Shown piece by piece: positions 30,385 through 38,527 of a stretch of DNA of 38,527 bases. Origin of the DNA: Verrucomicrobiota bacterium (GTDB lineage Bacteria > Verrucomicrobiota > Verrucomicrobiia > Verrucomicrobiales > Akkermansiaceae); the NCBI GenBank assembly GCA_026397725.1, contig JAPLUI010000307.1:1-38527 (forward strand). The letters are read 5' to 3'. The notes under the pieces were generated by a model, which was given only the letters and a program-made list of their open reading frames with translations, was not told where the DNA came from and did no database searches. Made by a program: the position numbers and the translations under genes. How positions within the stretch are numbered: position 1 is the first letter of the stretch; every line of letters begins with the position of its first letter.

Positions 30385-33234
30385 TCAATAGACCACCAGC
30401 CGCGCCGACTTGGGTGTGAAGGGTTCCAGCAGTATTGTGTTAGGTCCGGGTTTGAGCAAGCGCGTGACGTCCAGGCGCAGCGGCTTGCCGATGAAGCCAC
30501 CCGCGAACGCACCGTTGACGTTCACGCTGGCGGCGGCTTCGGGTGTGAGTTCGTCCACTTCCAGACAGACCCGCACGGTTGTTAGATCCAGGTCCGCTGG
30601 AATCTCGCAACTTCCGGCAAACGGATGTGCCACCGCCGGGCTGGCGTTGAAGTGCCTGCCGGCGGCATTGCGCCGGATTTCCTGCTCCAGTGCGGTGGGG
30701 TTGGCGCTCAGGATGACGGTCTGGGTATCATCGCCTTTGAGGGTGATGCGGCGGTCCCCGGCGGTGCATTCGGCCTCCAGGATTTTGACCACGCCGACCG
30801 CCGGATCATCGCCATCCGCCATGCGCAGCACCGGCAGCAGACGTTCCCCGTCATCGATGCATTGCTGCAGGCGCTGGCGCACATCGCGGCTGCGTTGGGC
30901 ATCGCCCGGAACGCCATAAGTGGCCTTGACCACGACGAGCTTGGCGGGCGATGACTGGTCGGCCACGGGCCGCGTGTCGCGCAGCGGGATTTCGCGTTGC
31001 GGTTTCAGGTCAGCCGTGATGCGTCCGGGGAGTTTGCGCTGCTGGTCCTGAAACACCACCAGCACGCTTTCCGACGGCTCGAGCGTCAGGGAGAATTCCG
31101 TGTTCTGGCCGTCGCGTTTGCATGGGATGGAGGTGATCTCGTTGCGCATCGGATCCCATATCTCGGGGGAGCCCTTGACGGCGGTGCGGAAGGTGAACGG
31201 GCGGGCGGCGCCTGCATGGTTCTGGTTGCAGACGAGAAAGACGTCGCGTCCGGCTTTCTGGCGGTGCAAGACATGCAGCCAGTTGCCGGTATCGCCGGAC
31301 CAGACTTCCAGGGCGGGATGAATGCCGGCATCGGCTGCCAGCACTTTTTGCAGATCCGCGGGCGAGGGCTGGGCGGGCAGGAAATACGAGCGGCCACCGG
31401 CGGCGCTGGTCTTGCAGACCGCGAGGCCGGGTGTGGCCGTGCCCCATAGCGCGTCGCGCAGGGTCGTGATGTCCTTGGCATCGCGGCCGAGGGTGGCCGA
31501 CTTGCTCGGCAGCATGCCATAAGCAAGCACCACGCCGCCCTGGTTGAAGAACTCGCGGGCCTTGGCCAGGGCAGGGTATGGGATCACCTCGGCGGCGGGC
31601 ATCACCAGCACCTGATAGGATTCCTTGTGCAGCCTGATGGTGTTGGCTTCCAGCGTGGCGTTGTTTTCCCATGCGTCGTAGAGCAGCCAGTCGCAATCGA
31701 ACTGTGCGTCCTGCAGCGTGCTGGTCAGTTCTTCCGGCCGCTGTTTCGCGCCGACGTGATAACTCTGGCCGAGGTGCAACATGGCCACCGGGGCGACGTG
31801 CCGCCCGCCGGTGAGCAGCAGGCTGAGGCGGTTGGTGTAGTCGGCCCAGACGCGGTAGAGCGGCCAGCGGGGTTCCTTGCCGCCGTTGTAGAAGTAGGGC
31901 GGATAGTCGCCGTCGTAGGGTGCCCGCGGATTGAACGAATGCGGGATGAGGAAATTCACGCCGCGGACCTGGTGCCAGTCGGTCAGCCACTTCATCGTCG
32001 GATAGGTCAGGGTCTGGTTATAGCCGCCGAAGATTTCGCAGAAGGCGAGGTCCTGGTCCTTGTTATAGGTATGCGAGACGGAACTGGCCATCTTGGGCAT
32101 TTGGTATTCACCCAGGTTGCGATTGCCTGGCTGGAGCTGGCCGCAGACCAGGTCCATGCCTCCCATGTCGCTGTATTTGAGCAGTTGCATCATGTTGCCG
32201 CCGGACATGTCGCGGCTGAACATGTCGTTGCCGTGCTCCATGAAGTGGCCCATGGAGACGACCTGGTGTTCGCGGCACCAGCGGCTCATGCCGCCATACA
32301 TGGTGCGACCCCAGGACTCGGCGAAGCAGTCGAGATAAGTATAGAGGGCCGCCGTCTGGTCCGCCCCGGCGAGCTTGAATTTGTAGGCTACTAACAATTT
32401 GTTCAGGTCGAGTTTGCGCTCGGCGAGCAGCTTGGGGAAATCGCTGCCCCAGTCGCCCTGGGTTTCGGGCTCATCGTAAAAATAGCCGGTGATGGTCTTG
32501 CCGAAATCGCTCTTGAAGCGGTCGTGGTGCGGTTGATAGACGGCTTTGATGAACCAATCGACACACGCCGGATCGGCGCCGTCCACCGACACGAATTTCT
32601 GTTGTCCGCCTTGGGTGCCGTTGAATTTCCAGGTGAACTTCATGATGCGCCAGGTGCCCGCCGGGGCCTTCCACCGCAGCGTGCCGTCGCGCACGGAATC
32701 CGTTAGATCCACGAGCTGGGTGGCGTCCACGCCGCCCTCGATCTCACGGCCCGCGATCACCTTGATGAGGTTGGGGTCGGCGTAGCCGGTCTCGCTCAGC
32801 GTCTTGGGCCCCTCCACGCGCAGTTCCGTGGCCACCAGGCGCTTGCTGCCATACTCGGGCGGCACGCGTCCGCCCATCATCTGGCTGGGCCACCACCAGT
32901 CGTCGTAGATGAACATCGTCAGGTCGTGCTTGCGGGCGAAGTCGAGGTTGATGCCAAGGTCGCGATACCAGCCCTCGCCGAGCCAGTCCTGGTGCGGGCG
33001 CGGCTCGGCGGTGAAGGTGCCGTTGTGGCCTTCGAGCACTTTTTGCAGCTCGGCTTCCAACTGGGCTCGGGTTTCGTCGCCGTGCATCCAGAACAAAGGT
33101 CCGGTTAGGCGCCGGGCCGCCATCGGCAGGGTGTCAAACTGCTGCTCCAGGTCCCGCCAGTCGGGTTCCTTGGCAGGCAGGGCTTGGAGGGCGAGGAGGG
33201 CGAGCGTGCATGCTGCTGGCATGGGTGATTTCAT
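30385..33234 (-). CDS. Exported GH106-like glycoside hydrolase (alpha-L-rhamnosidase family)
   Basis: A 949-residue protein with a signal peptide (MKSPMPAACTLALLALQALP). The catalytic part resembles GH106-type hydrolases: GPLFWMHGD near the N-terminus, ITGYFYDEPET, SMGHFMEHGN and a GGMDLVCGQ segment. The C-terminal 150 residues form a sugar-binding beta-sandwich typical of GH2/GH106 proteins (VNVNGAFAGGFIGKPLRLDV, GPNTILLEPF). It probably removes alpha-L-rhamnose or a related sugar from plant or algal polysaccharide outside the cytoplasm. ATG 33234 is chosen for the signal peptide. No transporter or regulator is next to it. Confidence 0.82.
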   Translation of the reverse strand: MKSPMPAACTLALLALQALPAKEPDWRDLEQQFDTLPMAARRLTGPLFWMHGDETRAQLEAELQKVLEGHNGTFTAEPRPHQDWLGEGWYRDLGINLDFARKHDLTMFIYDDWWWPSQMMGGRVPPEYGSKRLVATELRVEGPKTLSETGYADPNLIKVIAGREIEGGVDATQLVDLTDSVRDGTLRWKAPAGTWRIMKFTWKFNGTQGGQQKFVSVDGADPACVDWFIKAVYQPHHDRFKSDFGKTITGYFYDEPETQGDWGSDFPKLLAERKLDLNKLLVAYKFKLAGADQTAALYTYLDCFAESWGRTMYGGMSRWCREHQVVSMGHFMEHGNDMFSRDMSGGNMMQLLKYSDMGGMDLVCGQLQPGNRNLGEYQMPKMASSVSHTYNKDQDLAFCEIFGGYNQTLTYPTMKWLTDWHQVRGVNFLIPHSFNPRAPYDGDYPPYFYNGGKEPRWPLYRVWADYTNRLSLLLTGGRHVAPVAMLHLGQSYHVGAKQRPEELTSTLQDAQFDCDWLLYDAWENNATLEANTIRLHKESYQVLVMPAAEVIPYPALAKAREFFNQGGVVLAYGMLPSKSATLGRDAKDITTLRDALWGTATPGLAVCKTSAAGGRSYFLPAQPSPADLQKVLAADAGIHPALEVWSGDTGNWLHVLHRQKAGRDVFLVCNQNHAGAARPFTFRTAVKGSPEIWDPMRNEITSIPCKRDGQNTEFSLTLEPSESVLVVFQDQQRKLPGRITADLKPQREIPLRDTRPVADQSSPAKLVVVKATYGVPGDAQRSRDVRQRLQQCIDDGERLLPVLRMADGDDPAVGVVKILEAECTAGDRRITLKGDDTQTVILSANPTALEQEIRRNAAGRHFNASPAVAHPFAGSCEIPADLDLTTVRVCLEVDELTPEAAASVNVNGAFAGGFIGKPLRLDVTRLLKPGPNTILLEPFTPKSARLVVY

Positions 33235-33305
33235 GGGGATTGGGCGTTTGGTATGTGGTTTGATGGTTGCAGGAATTGACGGATCACTGATCACTGATGA
33301 CCGGA

Positions 33306-34622
33306 TCATCGATCGAGCAGGGCGAATTTGAGTTCGGCTTCAGAGACGATTTCGCCGTTGACGAGGCAGCGGCAGCGGGTTTGGCCGATGGAACCGCGGA
33401 CTTTGAGGATGTCGGCCTCGATGATGAGGGTGTCGCCGGGCAGCACCGGGCGGCGCCACTTGACGTTGTCGGCACTCATGAAGTAGCCGATTTTTCCGGT
33501 GTTCTCGGGTTTGCGCAGCATCAGCACCGAGGAAACCTGGGCCATGGCTTCGAGTTGCAGCACGCCGGGCATGATCGGATGGCCGGGGAAGTGGCCGCCA
33601 AAATACGGTTCGTTGATGGTGACGTTCTTGACCCCGATGCACTTGCTGTCGCTCTCGAAGCCGATGATGCGATCGACCATGAGGAACGGATAGCGGTGGG
33701 GCAGGATTTTGAGGACTTCATTGATGTCGAGCACGCCTTCACCGCTGGGAATGGTGATTGGCGCGGGCACCATCGAGCGCATGCGGGCATACTCCGCCTT
33801 GAGGGTGGCCGCCATTTTGGTGTTAGGGCCGTGGCCGGGTTTCACGGCAATGACGTGGCCGAGGATGCGGACGCCGGAGAGCATCAGGTCGCCGATGAGG
33901 TCCAGCGCCTTGTGGCGGGCGAACTCATTGGTGAAGCGGAGGGCTTCCTTGGACATGACTTCGTTGCCGCGGATGACGATGGCGCTTTCGAGCGAGCCGC
34001 CCTTGATGAGGCCCTTGTCCAGCAGCGGTTTGACATCCTCGTAATAGACGAAGGTGCGGGCCGCGCAGATTTCCTTTTCATAGCTGGCGGGAGTGACCTC
34101 GGTGGAGAAATACTGGGTGAAGCGGCCGTCCGGTCCGACGTTGGTGACGGACACGCGGAACGTTTTGGCGGGGACGATGGTGAGGATCGTGCCATCGGCG
34201 GTTTCCATGTGGATGGGCTCGCGGATTTCCCAAACTTTGCGGGGAGCGGTTTGGGCGGCGATTCCGGCCTGCTTGATGAGTTGCACAAAGGGACGCGACG
34301 AGCCATCGCCGATGGGCGGCTCGTTGGCGTTCATTTCAATGAGGGCATTGTCGATGCCCATGCCGGTGAGCGCCGAAATGACGTGTTCGACAGTGTGGAC
34401 CTTGACGGAGCCCTCCGCCAGCGTGGTGGCACGCTCGACCGTCTGGACCTTCTCGACATCCGCGTTGATGAAGGGCTGGTCGGGAAGATCGACGCGCCGG
34501 AACTTCAGGCCGTAGCCCTCGGGAGCCGGGTTCAAAACCAGCGAAACCTTTTCGCCGGTGTGGAGAGAGGTGCCTTCGAGAGTGGCGGAGCCGGCGAGGG
34601 AATGCTGAACGGCAAAGGACAT
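33306..34622 (-). CDS. lpxC-fabZ: LpxC-FabZ bifunctional protein (UDP-GlcNAc deacetylase / hydroxyacyl-ACP dehydratase)
   Basis: A 438-residue fusion. Residues 1 to about 285 are LpxC (UDP-3-O-acyl-GlcNAc deacetylase, first committed step of lipid A): HTVEHVISAL with E79 and H80, IGDGSSRPF, and ARHKALDLIGDL with the second zinc His and Asp. Residues about 295-438 are FabZ: LPHRYPFLMVDRI, then HFPGHPIMPGVLQLEAMAQ with the catalytic His and Glu. The fusion is known in Bacteroidota and some PVC members. ATG 34622 begins at MSFAVQHSLAG as in LpxC proteins. It indicates an outer membrane with lipid A. Confidence 0.95.
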   Translation of the reverse strand: MSFAVQHSLAGSATLEGTSLHTGEKVSLVLNPAPEGYGLKFRRVDLPDQPFINADVEKVQTVERATTLAEGSVKVHTVEHVISALTGMGIDNALIEMNANEPPIGDGSSRPFVQLIKQAGIAAQTAPRKVWEIREPIHMETADGTILTIVPAKTFRVSVTNVGPDGRFTQYFSTEVTPASYEKEICAARTFVYYEDVKPLLDKGLIKGGSLESAIVIRGNEVMSKEALRFTNEFARHKALDLIGDLMLSGVRILGHVIAVKPGHGPNTKMAATLKAEYARMRSMVPAPITIPSGEGVLDINEVLKILPHRYPFLMVDRIIGFESDSKCIGVKNVTINEPYFGGHFPGHPIMPGVLQLEAMAQVSSVLMLRKPENTGKIGYFMSADNVKWRRPVLPGDTLIIEADILKVRGSIGQTRCRCLVNGEIVSEAELKFALLDR

Positions 34623-34835
34623 TGGGGCGGCAGTATCCGGGCGATCCGCGGAACATTCAAGCGGGAATCCGCCAAAACTCGAGGCGGGGTGCTTCACGGC
34701 AATGTCAAGGCCCAGTCTTGAAGGTGGCAATCGCCCAAGTGGCGGTCGCCACAACCCGGTGCCAGGCCAGGACTCCGGTGGCGCCAGGCTGCGCCTGAGA
34801 TCATTCCATTTCCCCTGGGGTCAGGATGTCTGAGT

Positions 34836-36353
34836 CTATTCCTCCTTGGGAAGTGGCGGGAGATTGACCCGGAGCGGACGACCGTCGCGGATGATCTGGA
34901 GACTGGTGGCTTGCACGGCGGCGGAGGCAGCGAGATGGAGGAACAACTCGTTGGCATTGGAAATTTGGGCTTGGTTGACGGCGACGACCAGATCGCCCGG
35001 CTCGACCCGGCCAGCGGCCAGGGACATGGCCGCGACCTGGGTCACCACCGCACCGCGAAAGCCGCGGAGGACTTCCTGCAGGGAAAGATCGCGGGCGACG
35101 ATGCCGAGCGCTTGCAGGACTTGTTTGGCATCACGCGAGCGCCCCTGGGCCGTGCCTTCGTCCGGTTCGGCGGCGGTGGTCTCGGCGAAACTGCCCTCGG
35201 CGATGGTGGCCTTGAGTTCGAGCGTCTGGCCGCGGCGCCAGATTTGCAGAGTGGCTGGCTGGCCGACGCGGCTGGCCTGGACGAGGGCGAGGAGTTGGGA
35301 GGCGCTGTGAATGGGCTTGGCGTTGAAGCTGAGCATCACGTCCCATGGCTGGAGGCCGGCCGCTTCCGCAGGCGAACCGGCAGTGAGCCTGAGCACCACG
35401 GCACCGGTATCGCCATCGTAGTTGATGGCCGAACTGATGGTCGAATCGAGATCGCGCATCTCGACGCCGAGGAAGCCGCGAATCGGGCGTCCGCGCTTGA
35501 GGATTTGGGCCAGGGCATCGCTAACATCGTTGGAAGGGATCGAGAAGCCGACGCCCTGGAATCCGGGGTTTTTCCGGTCCTTGGAATAAATGGCGGCGTT
35601 GATTCCGATGATTTCGCCACGCAGGTTGACCAGCGGGCCGCCCGAGTTCCCCGGGTTGATGGCGGCATCCGTTTGGAACAGGTCGCGTTGGTTGTCTGAG
35701 AGCGAGCGTTCCTTGGCGGAGATGATGCCTTGGGTGACGGTTTCGCCAAGGCCGAAGGGATTGCCAATCGCGAACACCAACTGCCCCACGCGGACCTGCG
35801 AGGAATCGCCGAGTTTCAAGGGCTCAAAGGGTGGCTCGCCTTTGATCTTGAGCACGGCAATATCGAGCAGGCTGTCTTCGCCAATCAGGGTGGCCAAATA
35901 GGTCTTGCCATTGTGAAGCGTGACCTGAATCTGCTGCTGGCCCGCGATGACGTGGTGGTTGGTGATGGCGTGCCCCTCCTTGGTGACAATGACGCCCGAG
36001 CCCTGGCCCTGGGTGGGATAGCGGCGGATTTGCAAGCGGCCCCAGCCGTCTGGCAACCTTTCGGTGCGGACGCCGACCGTATCGATGCTGATGACGGACG
36101 GAACCACCGCCTCGGTGAGCCGGGCGTATTCATCGTTGAGGCGCGTGAGCAGTTGGGTGTCTTCGAGTCGGAGCGGAGCTTGGTCGGGCAGCGTGAAGGG
36201 TTCCGGGCGGAATTGACCGGGCTGGGTCGCCGTGCCGGTGAACAGCTCGCGGAAACTCGTCCCGGGACGCCAGCCGCGGAGCGCGAGGACCGCGACAAAC
36301 GCAAGGACGAAAACGGTAGTCAATGCCAGCAAGCGGCGAAATCCTGGATTCAT
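34836..36353 (-). CDS. HtrA/DegP-type periplasmic serine protease
   Basis: A 505-residue protein with an N-terminal membrane anchor or signal (LLALTTVFVLAFVAVLAL), a trypsin-like domain with the triad His in TNHHVIAG, Asp in LDIAVLK and Ser in NPGNSGGPL, and two PDZ domains (about 305-400 and 420-500). The second PDZ domain lacks some consensus glycines but keeps VEPGDLVVAVN. It degrades or refolds misfolded envelope proteins. ATG 36353. It lies upstream of lpxC-fabZ on the same strand with 213 bases between, and follows the Fur-family gene. Confidence 0.93.
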   Translation of the reverse strand: MNPGFRRLLALTTVFVLAFVAVLALRGWRPGTSFRELFTGTATQPGQFRPEPFTLPDQAPLRLEDTQLLTRLNDEYARLTEAVVPSVISIDTVGVRTERLPDGWGRLQIRRYPTQGQGSGVIVTKEGHAITNHHVIAGQQQIQVTLHNGKTYLATLIGEDSLLDIAVLKIKGEPPFEPLKLGDSSQVRVGQLVFAIGNPFGLGETVTQGIISAKERSLSDNQRDLFQTDAAINPGNSGGPLVNLRGEIIGINAAIYSKDRKNPGFQGVGFSIPSNDVSDALAQILKRGRPIRGFLGVEMRDLDSTISSAINYDGDTGAVVLRLTAGSPAEAAGLQPWDVMLSFNAKPIHSASQLLALVQASRVGQPATLQIWRRGQTLELKATIAEGSFAETTAAEPDEGTAQGRSRDAKQVLQALGIVARDLSLQEVLRGFRGAVVTQVAAMSLAAGRVEPGDLVVAVNQAQISNANELFLHLAASAAVQATSLQIIRDGRPLRVNLPPLPKEE

Positions 36354-36421
36354 GGGGCGGAGCGGGTGAACGCGTTCAGGATGAACGCGGCAGGCGCGGA
36401 TTCCAAGCGTCTTTTGCGCAC

Positions 36422-36916
36422 CTATTTTTTACGCAGGCGTTTTCCAGACAGGCGGGCGGCAATGAGATTCGGGCAGCGGCCCTTGGTGCGAAGCTGTTCG
36501 CAGGTTGCCTCAATCCTGAGTGACTGGCGGAGCGGTCTGAAGCCGAGCCGCCGCGTCACACAATCGTTCAACAAGGCAATGTGAGCATCCTCAAACTCCA
36601 CCACCCGACCACAGTCGATGCACACCAGATGATTGTGCGCCGGCTTGCTGAGGAAGTTCGGGTCATAGGTGGTTTGGTTGTCGCCGAGATCGATTTCCCG
36701 CAGCAGGCCGGCCTCCACCAGCAGTCCGAGCGTCCGATAGACCGTGGCGCGGGAGGTGTTGGCAGCGGTCTTGCTAGCCCGCTCATACAACTCGTCCGCC
36801 GTAAAATGCTCGTCTTTTGAAAACACCGCCTTGGCGATGGCATCGCGCTGGGCCGTCCGGCGCAGTTTCTTGTGTCGGATGAAGTCATCGAGTCGCGTCT
36901 GCACCGAGGCGTCCAT
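36422..36916 (-). CDS. Fur-family metal-dependent regulator
   Basis: A 164-residue winged-helix repressor. The DNA-binding domain (about 20-90) has TADELYERASK and SRATVYRTLGLLVEAGLL; the metal region has HNHLVCIDCGRVVEFED. The C-terminal CxxC of many Fur proteins is replaced by two spaced cysteines (CEQLRTKGRC), so the structural zinc site differs. Iron, zinc and peroxide sensing cannot be separated from the sequence. The 119-base gap to the divergent rsgA must hold both promoters; no Fur box stands out. Confidence 0.9.
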   Translation of the reverse strand: MDASVQTRLDDFIRHKKLRRTAQRDAIAKAVFSKDEHFTADELYERASKTAANTSRATVYRTLGLLVEAGLLREIDLGDNQTTYDPNFLSKPAHNHLVCIDCGRVVEFEDAHIALLNDCVTRRLGFRPLRQSLRIEATCEQLRTKGRCPNLIAARLSGKRLRKK

Positions 36917-37035
36917 GACCGGACTTTAGCCGTCCGCCGCCGGAACGGAAAGCACAAAGCGCAAGCGGCAGCGGCAAACTCAGGAAACTCAGGTTCGACA
37001 GGCAAGGTCCGGCACGCTAAACTCCCCTCCTCCGG

Positions 37036-38139
37036 ATGACTTTGCGGGAATTGGGATGGAACAGCGAGTTTGCCAAAGCCTTCGTGCCTTACCGCGCGAA
37101 AGGTTGGGTTCCCGCACGCCTGATTCGCGAGACACCCATCAACTTCGGCGCCTTCCTCGAAGACGGCGAGGAAATCGACGTGATCCTGTGCGGCCGGCTC
37201 TGGCATGCCGCAGCTTGCGATGCGGAGCTGCCGGCCGTTGGCGATTGGGTGGCCGTGGAACTCGGTAACGAGCATCAGGACCACGTCATCCGCGCCAGAT
37301 TGCCGCGCCAAACCTGCTTCTCCCGGAAAATGCCCGGCAACAGCGCCCAAGCCCAGGTGATCGGCGCCAATGTCGATCTCGTCGCCGTGGTTACCGATGC
37401 CGGGCCGGACTACAACCTCCGCCGCATGGAGCGCTACTTCACGCTCATCGGCCGCAGCGGGGCCAAGGCGGTGGTGCTGCTCAACAAGTCCGACCTCTTT
37501 CCGCCCGCGCAAAGCCGCCACGCCGCGGCCGAGATCGCCGCGCTGTGGGATGGTGCGGCCGTGTACATCATCAGTGTCCTCCATGGCGAGGGCCTCCACG
37601 TTCTCAAAAAGCACCTCAAGAAGGGCATTACGATGTGCATCGTGGGTTCCAGCGGCGTGGGCAAGTCCACCCTCGTCAACCAGCTCTATGGCGAGGACTG
37701 GCAATGGACCGGCGAGGTCAATGCGGTGACTGGCAAAGGCCGCCATACCACCTCCACCCGCGAATTGATGCCATTGCCTGGCGGCGGCATGCTCATCGAC
37801 AACCCCGGCATGCGGGAAATCCAAATGTGGACGGATGAAGCCACCCTTCGCGACAGCTTCACCGACGTGGAGGAACTCACCACCCAGTGCCGCTTCGCCG
37901 ATTGCAGTCACCGCCAGGATGTCGGCTGCGCGGTGCGGGCCGCGGTCGCAGGCGGCCACCTCGACAGCCGCCGCCACGAGAGCTTTCTCAACTTGGAATC
38001 CGAGATTGCGGCGCTCAAGCAACGCGCTGCCAAACGCCAGATGACCATCGAACGCTGGGCCAAGCGCAATCACCGCGTCCAAGCCCGCAACCTCGCCGAC
38101 CGCATCCAGCTCGAAAAGGACTTCCGCGGCGAACTCTAA
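37036..38139 (+). CDS. rsgA: Ribosome small-subunit GTPase RsgA
   Basis: A 367-residue circularly permuted GTPase that helps mature the 30S subunit. Order: N-terminal OB-like region, G4 NKSD (near 155), G1 GSSGVGKST (near 204), G3 DNPGM, and a C-terminal zinc module CRFADCSHRQDVGCAV with the C..C..H..C ligands. The basic C-terminal helix (KRNHRVQARN) fits RNA binding. ATG 37036. It is monocistronic and divergent from the Fur-family gene. Confidence 0.95.
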   Translation: MTLRELGWNSEFAKAFVPYRAKGWVPARLIRETPINFGAFLEDGEEIDVILCGRLWHAAACDAELPAVGDWVAVELGNEHQDHVIRARLPRQTCFSRKMPGNSAQAQVIGANVDLVAVVTDAGPDYNLRRMERYFTLIGRSGAKAVVLLNKSDLFPPAQSRHAAAEIAALWDGAAVYIISVLHGEGLHVLKKHLKKGITMCIVGSSGVGKSTLVNQLYGEDWQWTGEVNAVTGKGRHTTSTRELMPLPGGGMLIDNPGMREIQMWTDEATLRDSFTDVEELTTQCRFADCSHRQDVGCAVRAAVAGGHLDSRRHESFLNLESEIAALKQRAAKRQMTIERWAKRNHRVQARNLADRIQLEKDFRGEL

Positions 38140-38150
38140 TCCGAGGAGCG

Positions 38151-38236
38151 TGGATAGAAGATGGAAGATAGAAGATAGAAGATAGAGGATGGAAGATAGA
38201 GGATAGAGGATAGTGGATGGCGGATGGAGGATGGAG
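38151..38236. repeat. Purine-rich heptamer array (GGATAGA / GAAGATA)
   Basis: About twelve degenerate head-to-tail heptamers starting 12 bases after the rsgA stop, of the same type as at 14161-14218. On the minus strand they would read as Ser/Leu/Ile/Pro-rich peptides, which are artefacts. The gap 38140-38409 otherwise contains only the start of the transposon-like sequence. Confidence 0.8.
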
Positions 38237-38383
38237 TGCGGTGGGAAGGGCGCAGCCCGCCACACCGCTTTGGCTCAACCGTTAGAGCTGCGGCTACACC
38301 ATGCTTCACGCCGAAGATTTCAACATTCAACATTCAACTTCACAGTCATCCCATAGAAATCTGATTTTTTTGCTGTGGTTGGC

Positions 38384-38407
38384 GGCCGATCCCACTTAGG
38401 ATCGGCC
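38384..38407 (+). promoter_or_regulatory. Hairpin over the transposase start region
   Basis: GGCCGATCC (38384-38392) and GGATCGGCC (38399-38407) form a perfect 9-pair stem with a CACTTA loop, ending two bases before the transposase ATG. Such hairpins commonly limit transposase translation when transcription enters from outside the element. Confidence 0.55.
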
Positions 38408-38409
38408 AG

Positions 38410-38527
38410 ATGAATATCAAACCAACCAAAGCCAAGCTGCCGGTACTCACCCAGCTCTGCAAGCTAATTCCGCCGTTTCTCGTTGCAAAGCTCGCAACCA
38501 AGCACGGCGTCGACGAAAAATCCCGCA
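38410..38527 (+). mobile_element. IS4-type transposase, 5' end, cut by the window edge
   Basis: ATG 38410 opens MNIKPTKAKLPVLTQLCKLI and continues PPFLVAKLATKHGVDEKSR to the edge. This matches the N-terminal domain (DUF4372-type) of IS4-family transposases, where a VARLARKYKVDEK-like segment precedes the DDE domain. The left terminal inverted repeat is probably in 38341-38380 (CATAGAAATCTGATTTTTTT), but its partner is outside the window. Confidence 0.7.

Noticed and set aside
33297..34721. A 474-residue plus-strand ORF across lpxC-fabZ
   Set aside because: Antisense shadow of the LpxC-FabZ gene, which has all its catalytic motifs.
36568..38265. A 565-residue minus-strand ORF across rsgA
   Set aside because: It is antisense to the clearly identified rsgA gene and to part of the Fur-family gene, and starts in the heptamer repeat; its length comes from GC-rich codon bias.

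Overview
The window looks like a high-GC chromosome segment from the Verrucomicrobiota (PVC superphylum). Supporting signs are an LpxC-FabZ fusion, a double-length tandem UvrA of the kind known from Chlamydiae, a DUF1080 protein, a Tat-exported Gfo/Idh/MocA oxidoreductase, a GH106-like hydrolase, a PknB-type kinase and a BlaI regulator with a histone H1-like tail. No rRNA or marker gene fixes the genus, so the assignment is inference.

Positions 1-9207 are accessory DNA that ends at the 3' end of a tRNA-Val(GAC) gene, a classic integration site for genomic islands. It opens with a tightly packed operon: a RadC-family JAMM protein, a UvrD/AddA-type helicase with a C-terminal Fe-S PD-(D/E)XK nuclease, and a sacsin-type HSP90-like ATPase. 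I do not recognise this trio as a named system and consider it the best candidate here for an undescribed defence or DNA-processing module. This copy is damaged. In-frame stop codons, without frameshifts, interrupt all three genes, and the ATPase 3' end is deleted into a broken AbiEii-type toxin-antitoxin pair. A DUF2188 gene, an intact HigB toxin with a HigA antitoxin fused to an ImmA/IrrE metallopeptidase, and tiny phage-like ORFs with an HTH protein follow.

Positions 9208-18150 are core genes, mostly on the minus strand: an aromatic/aspartate aminotransferase, BlaI with a Lys/Ala/Pro tail and a nearby operator-like palindrome, a TlpA-like protein lacking both cysteines, a LysM lipoprotein, a TatD-type nuclease and trpF. 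A plus-strand UvrA paralogue follows, divergent from trpF.

Positions 18150-27650 hold a DUF1080 protein, a small protein with the hallmarks of a Whirly-domain single-stranded nucleic-acid-binding protein, a 1956-residue double UvrA with four ATPase domains, and a membrane Ser/Thr kinase. Short palindromic elements occur in intergenic DNA, and related ones lie in frame inside the double uvrA gene.

Positions 27650-38527 hold an exported oxidoreductase with a HEAT-like partner, a repeat-rich spacer, a GH106-like hydrolase, LpxC-FabZ, an HtrA protease, a Fur-family regulator, RsgA, a purine-rich heptamer array, and the start of an IS4-type transposase cut by the window edge.
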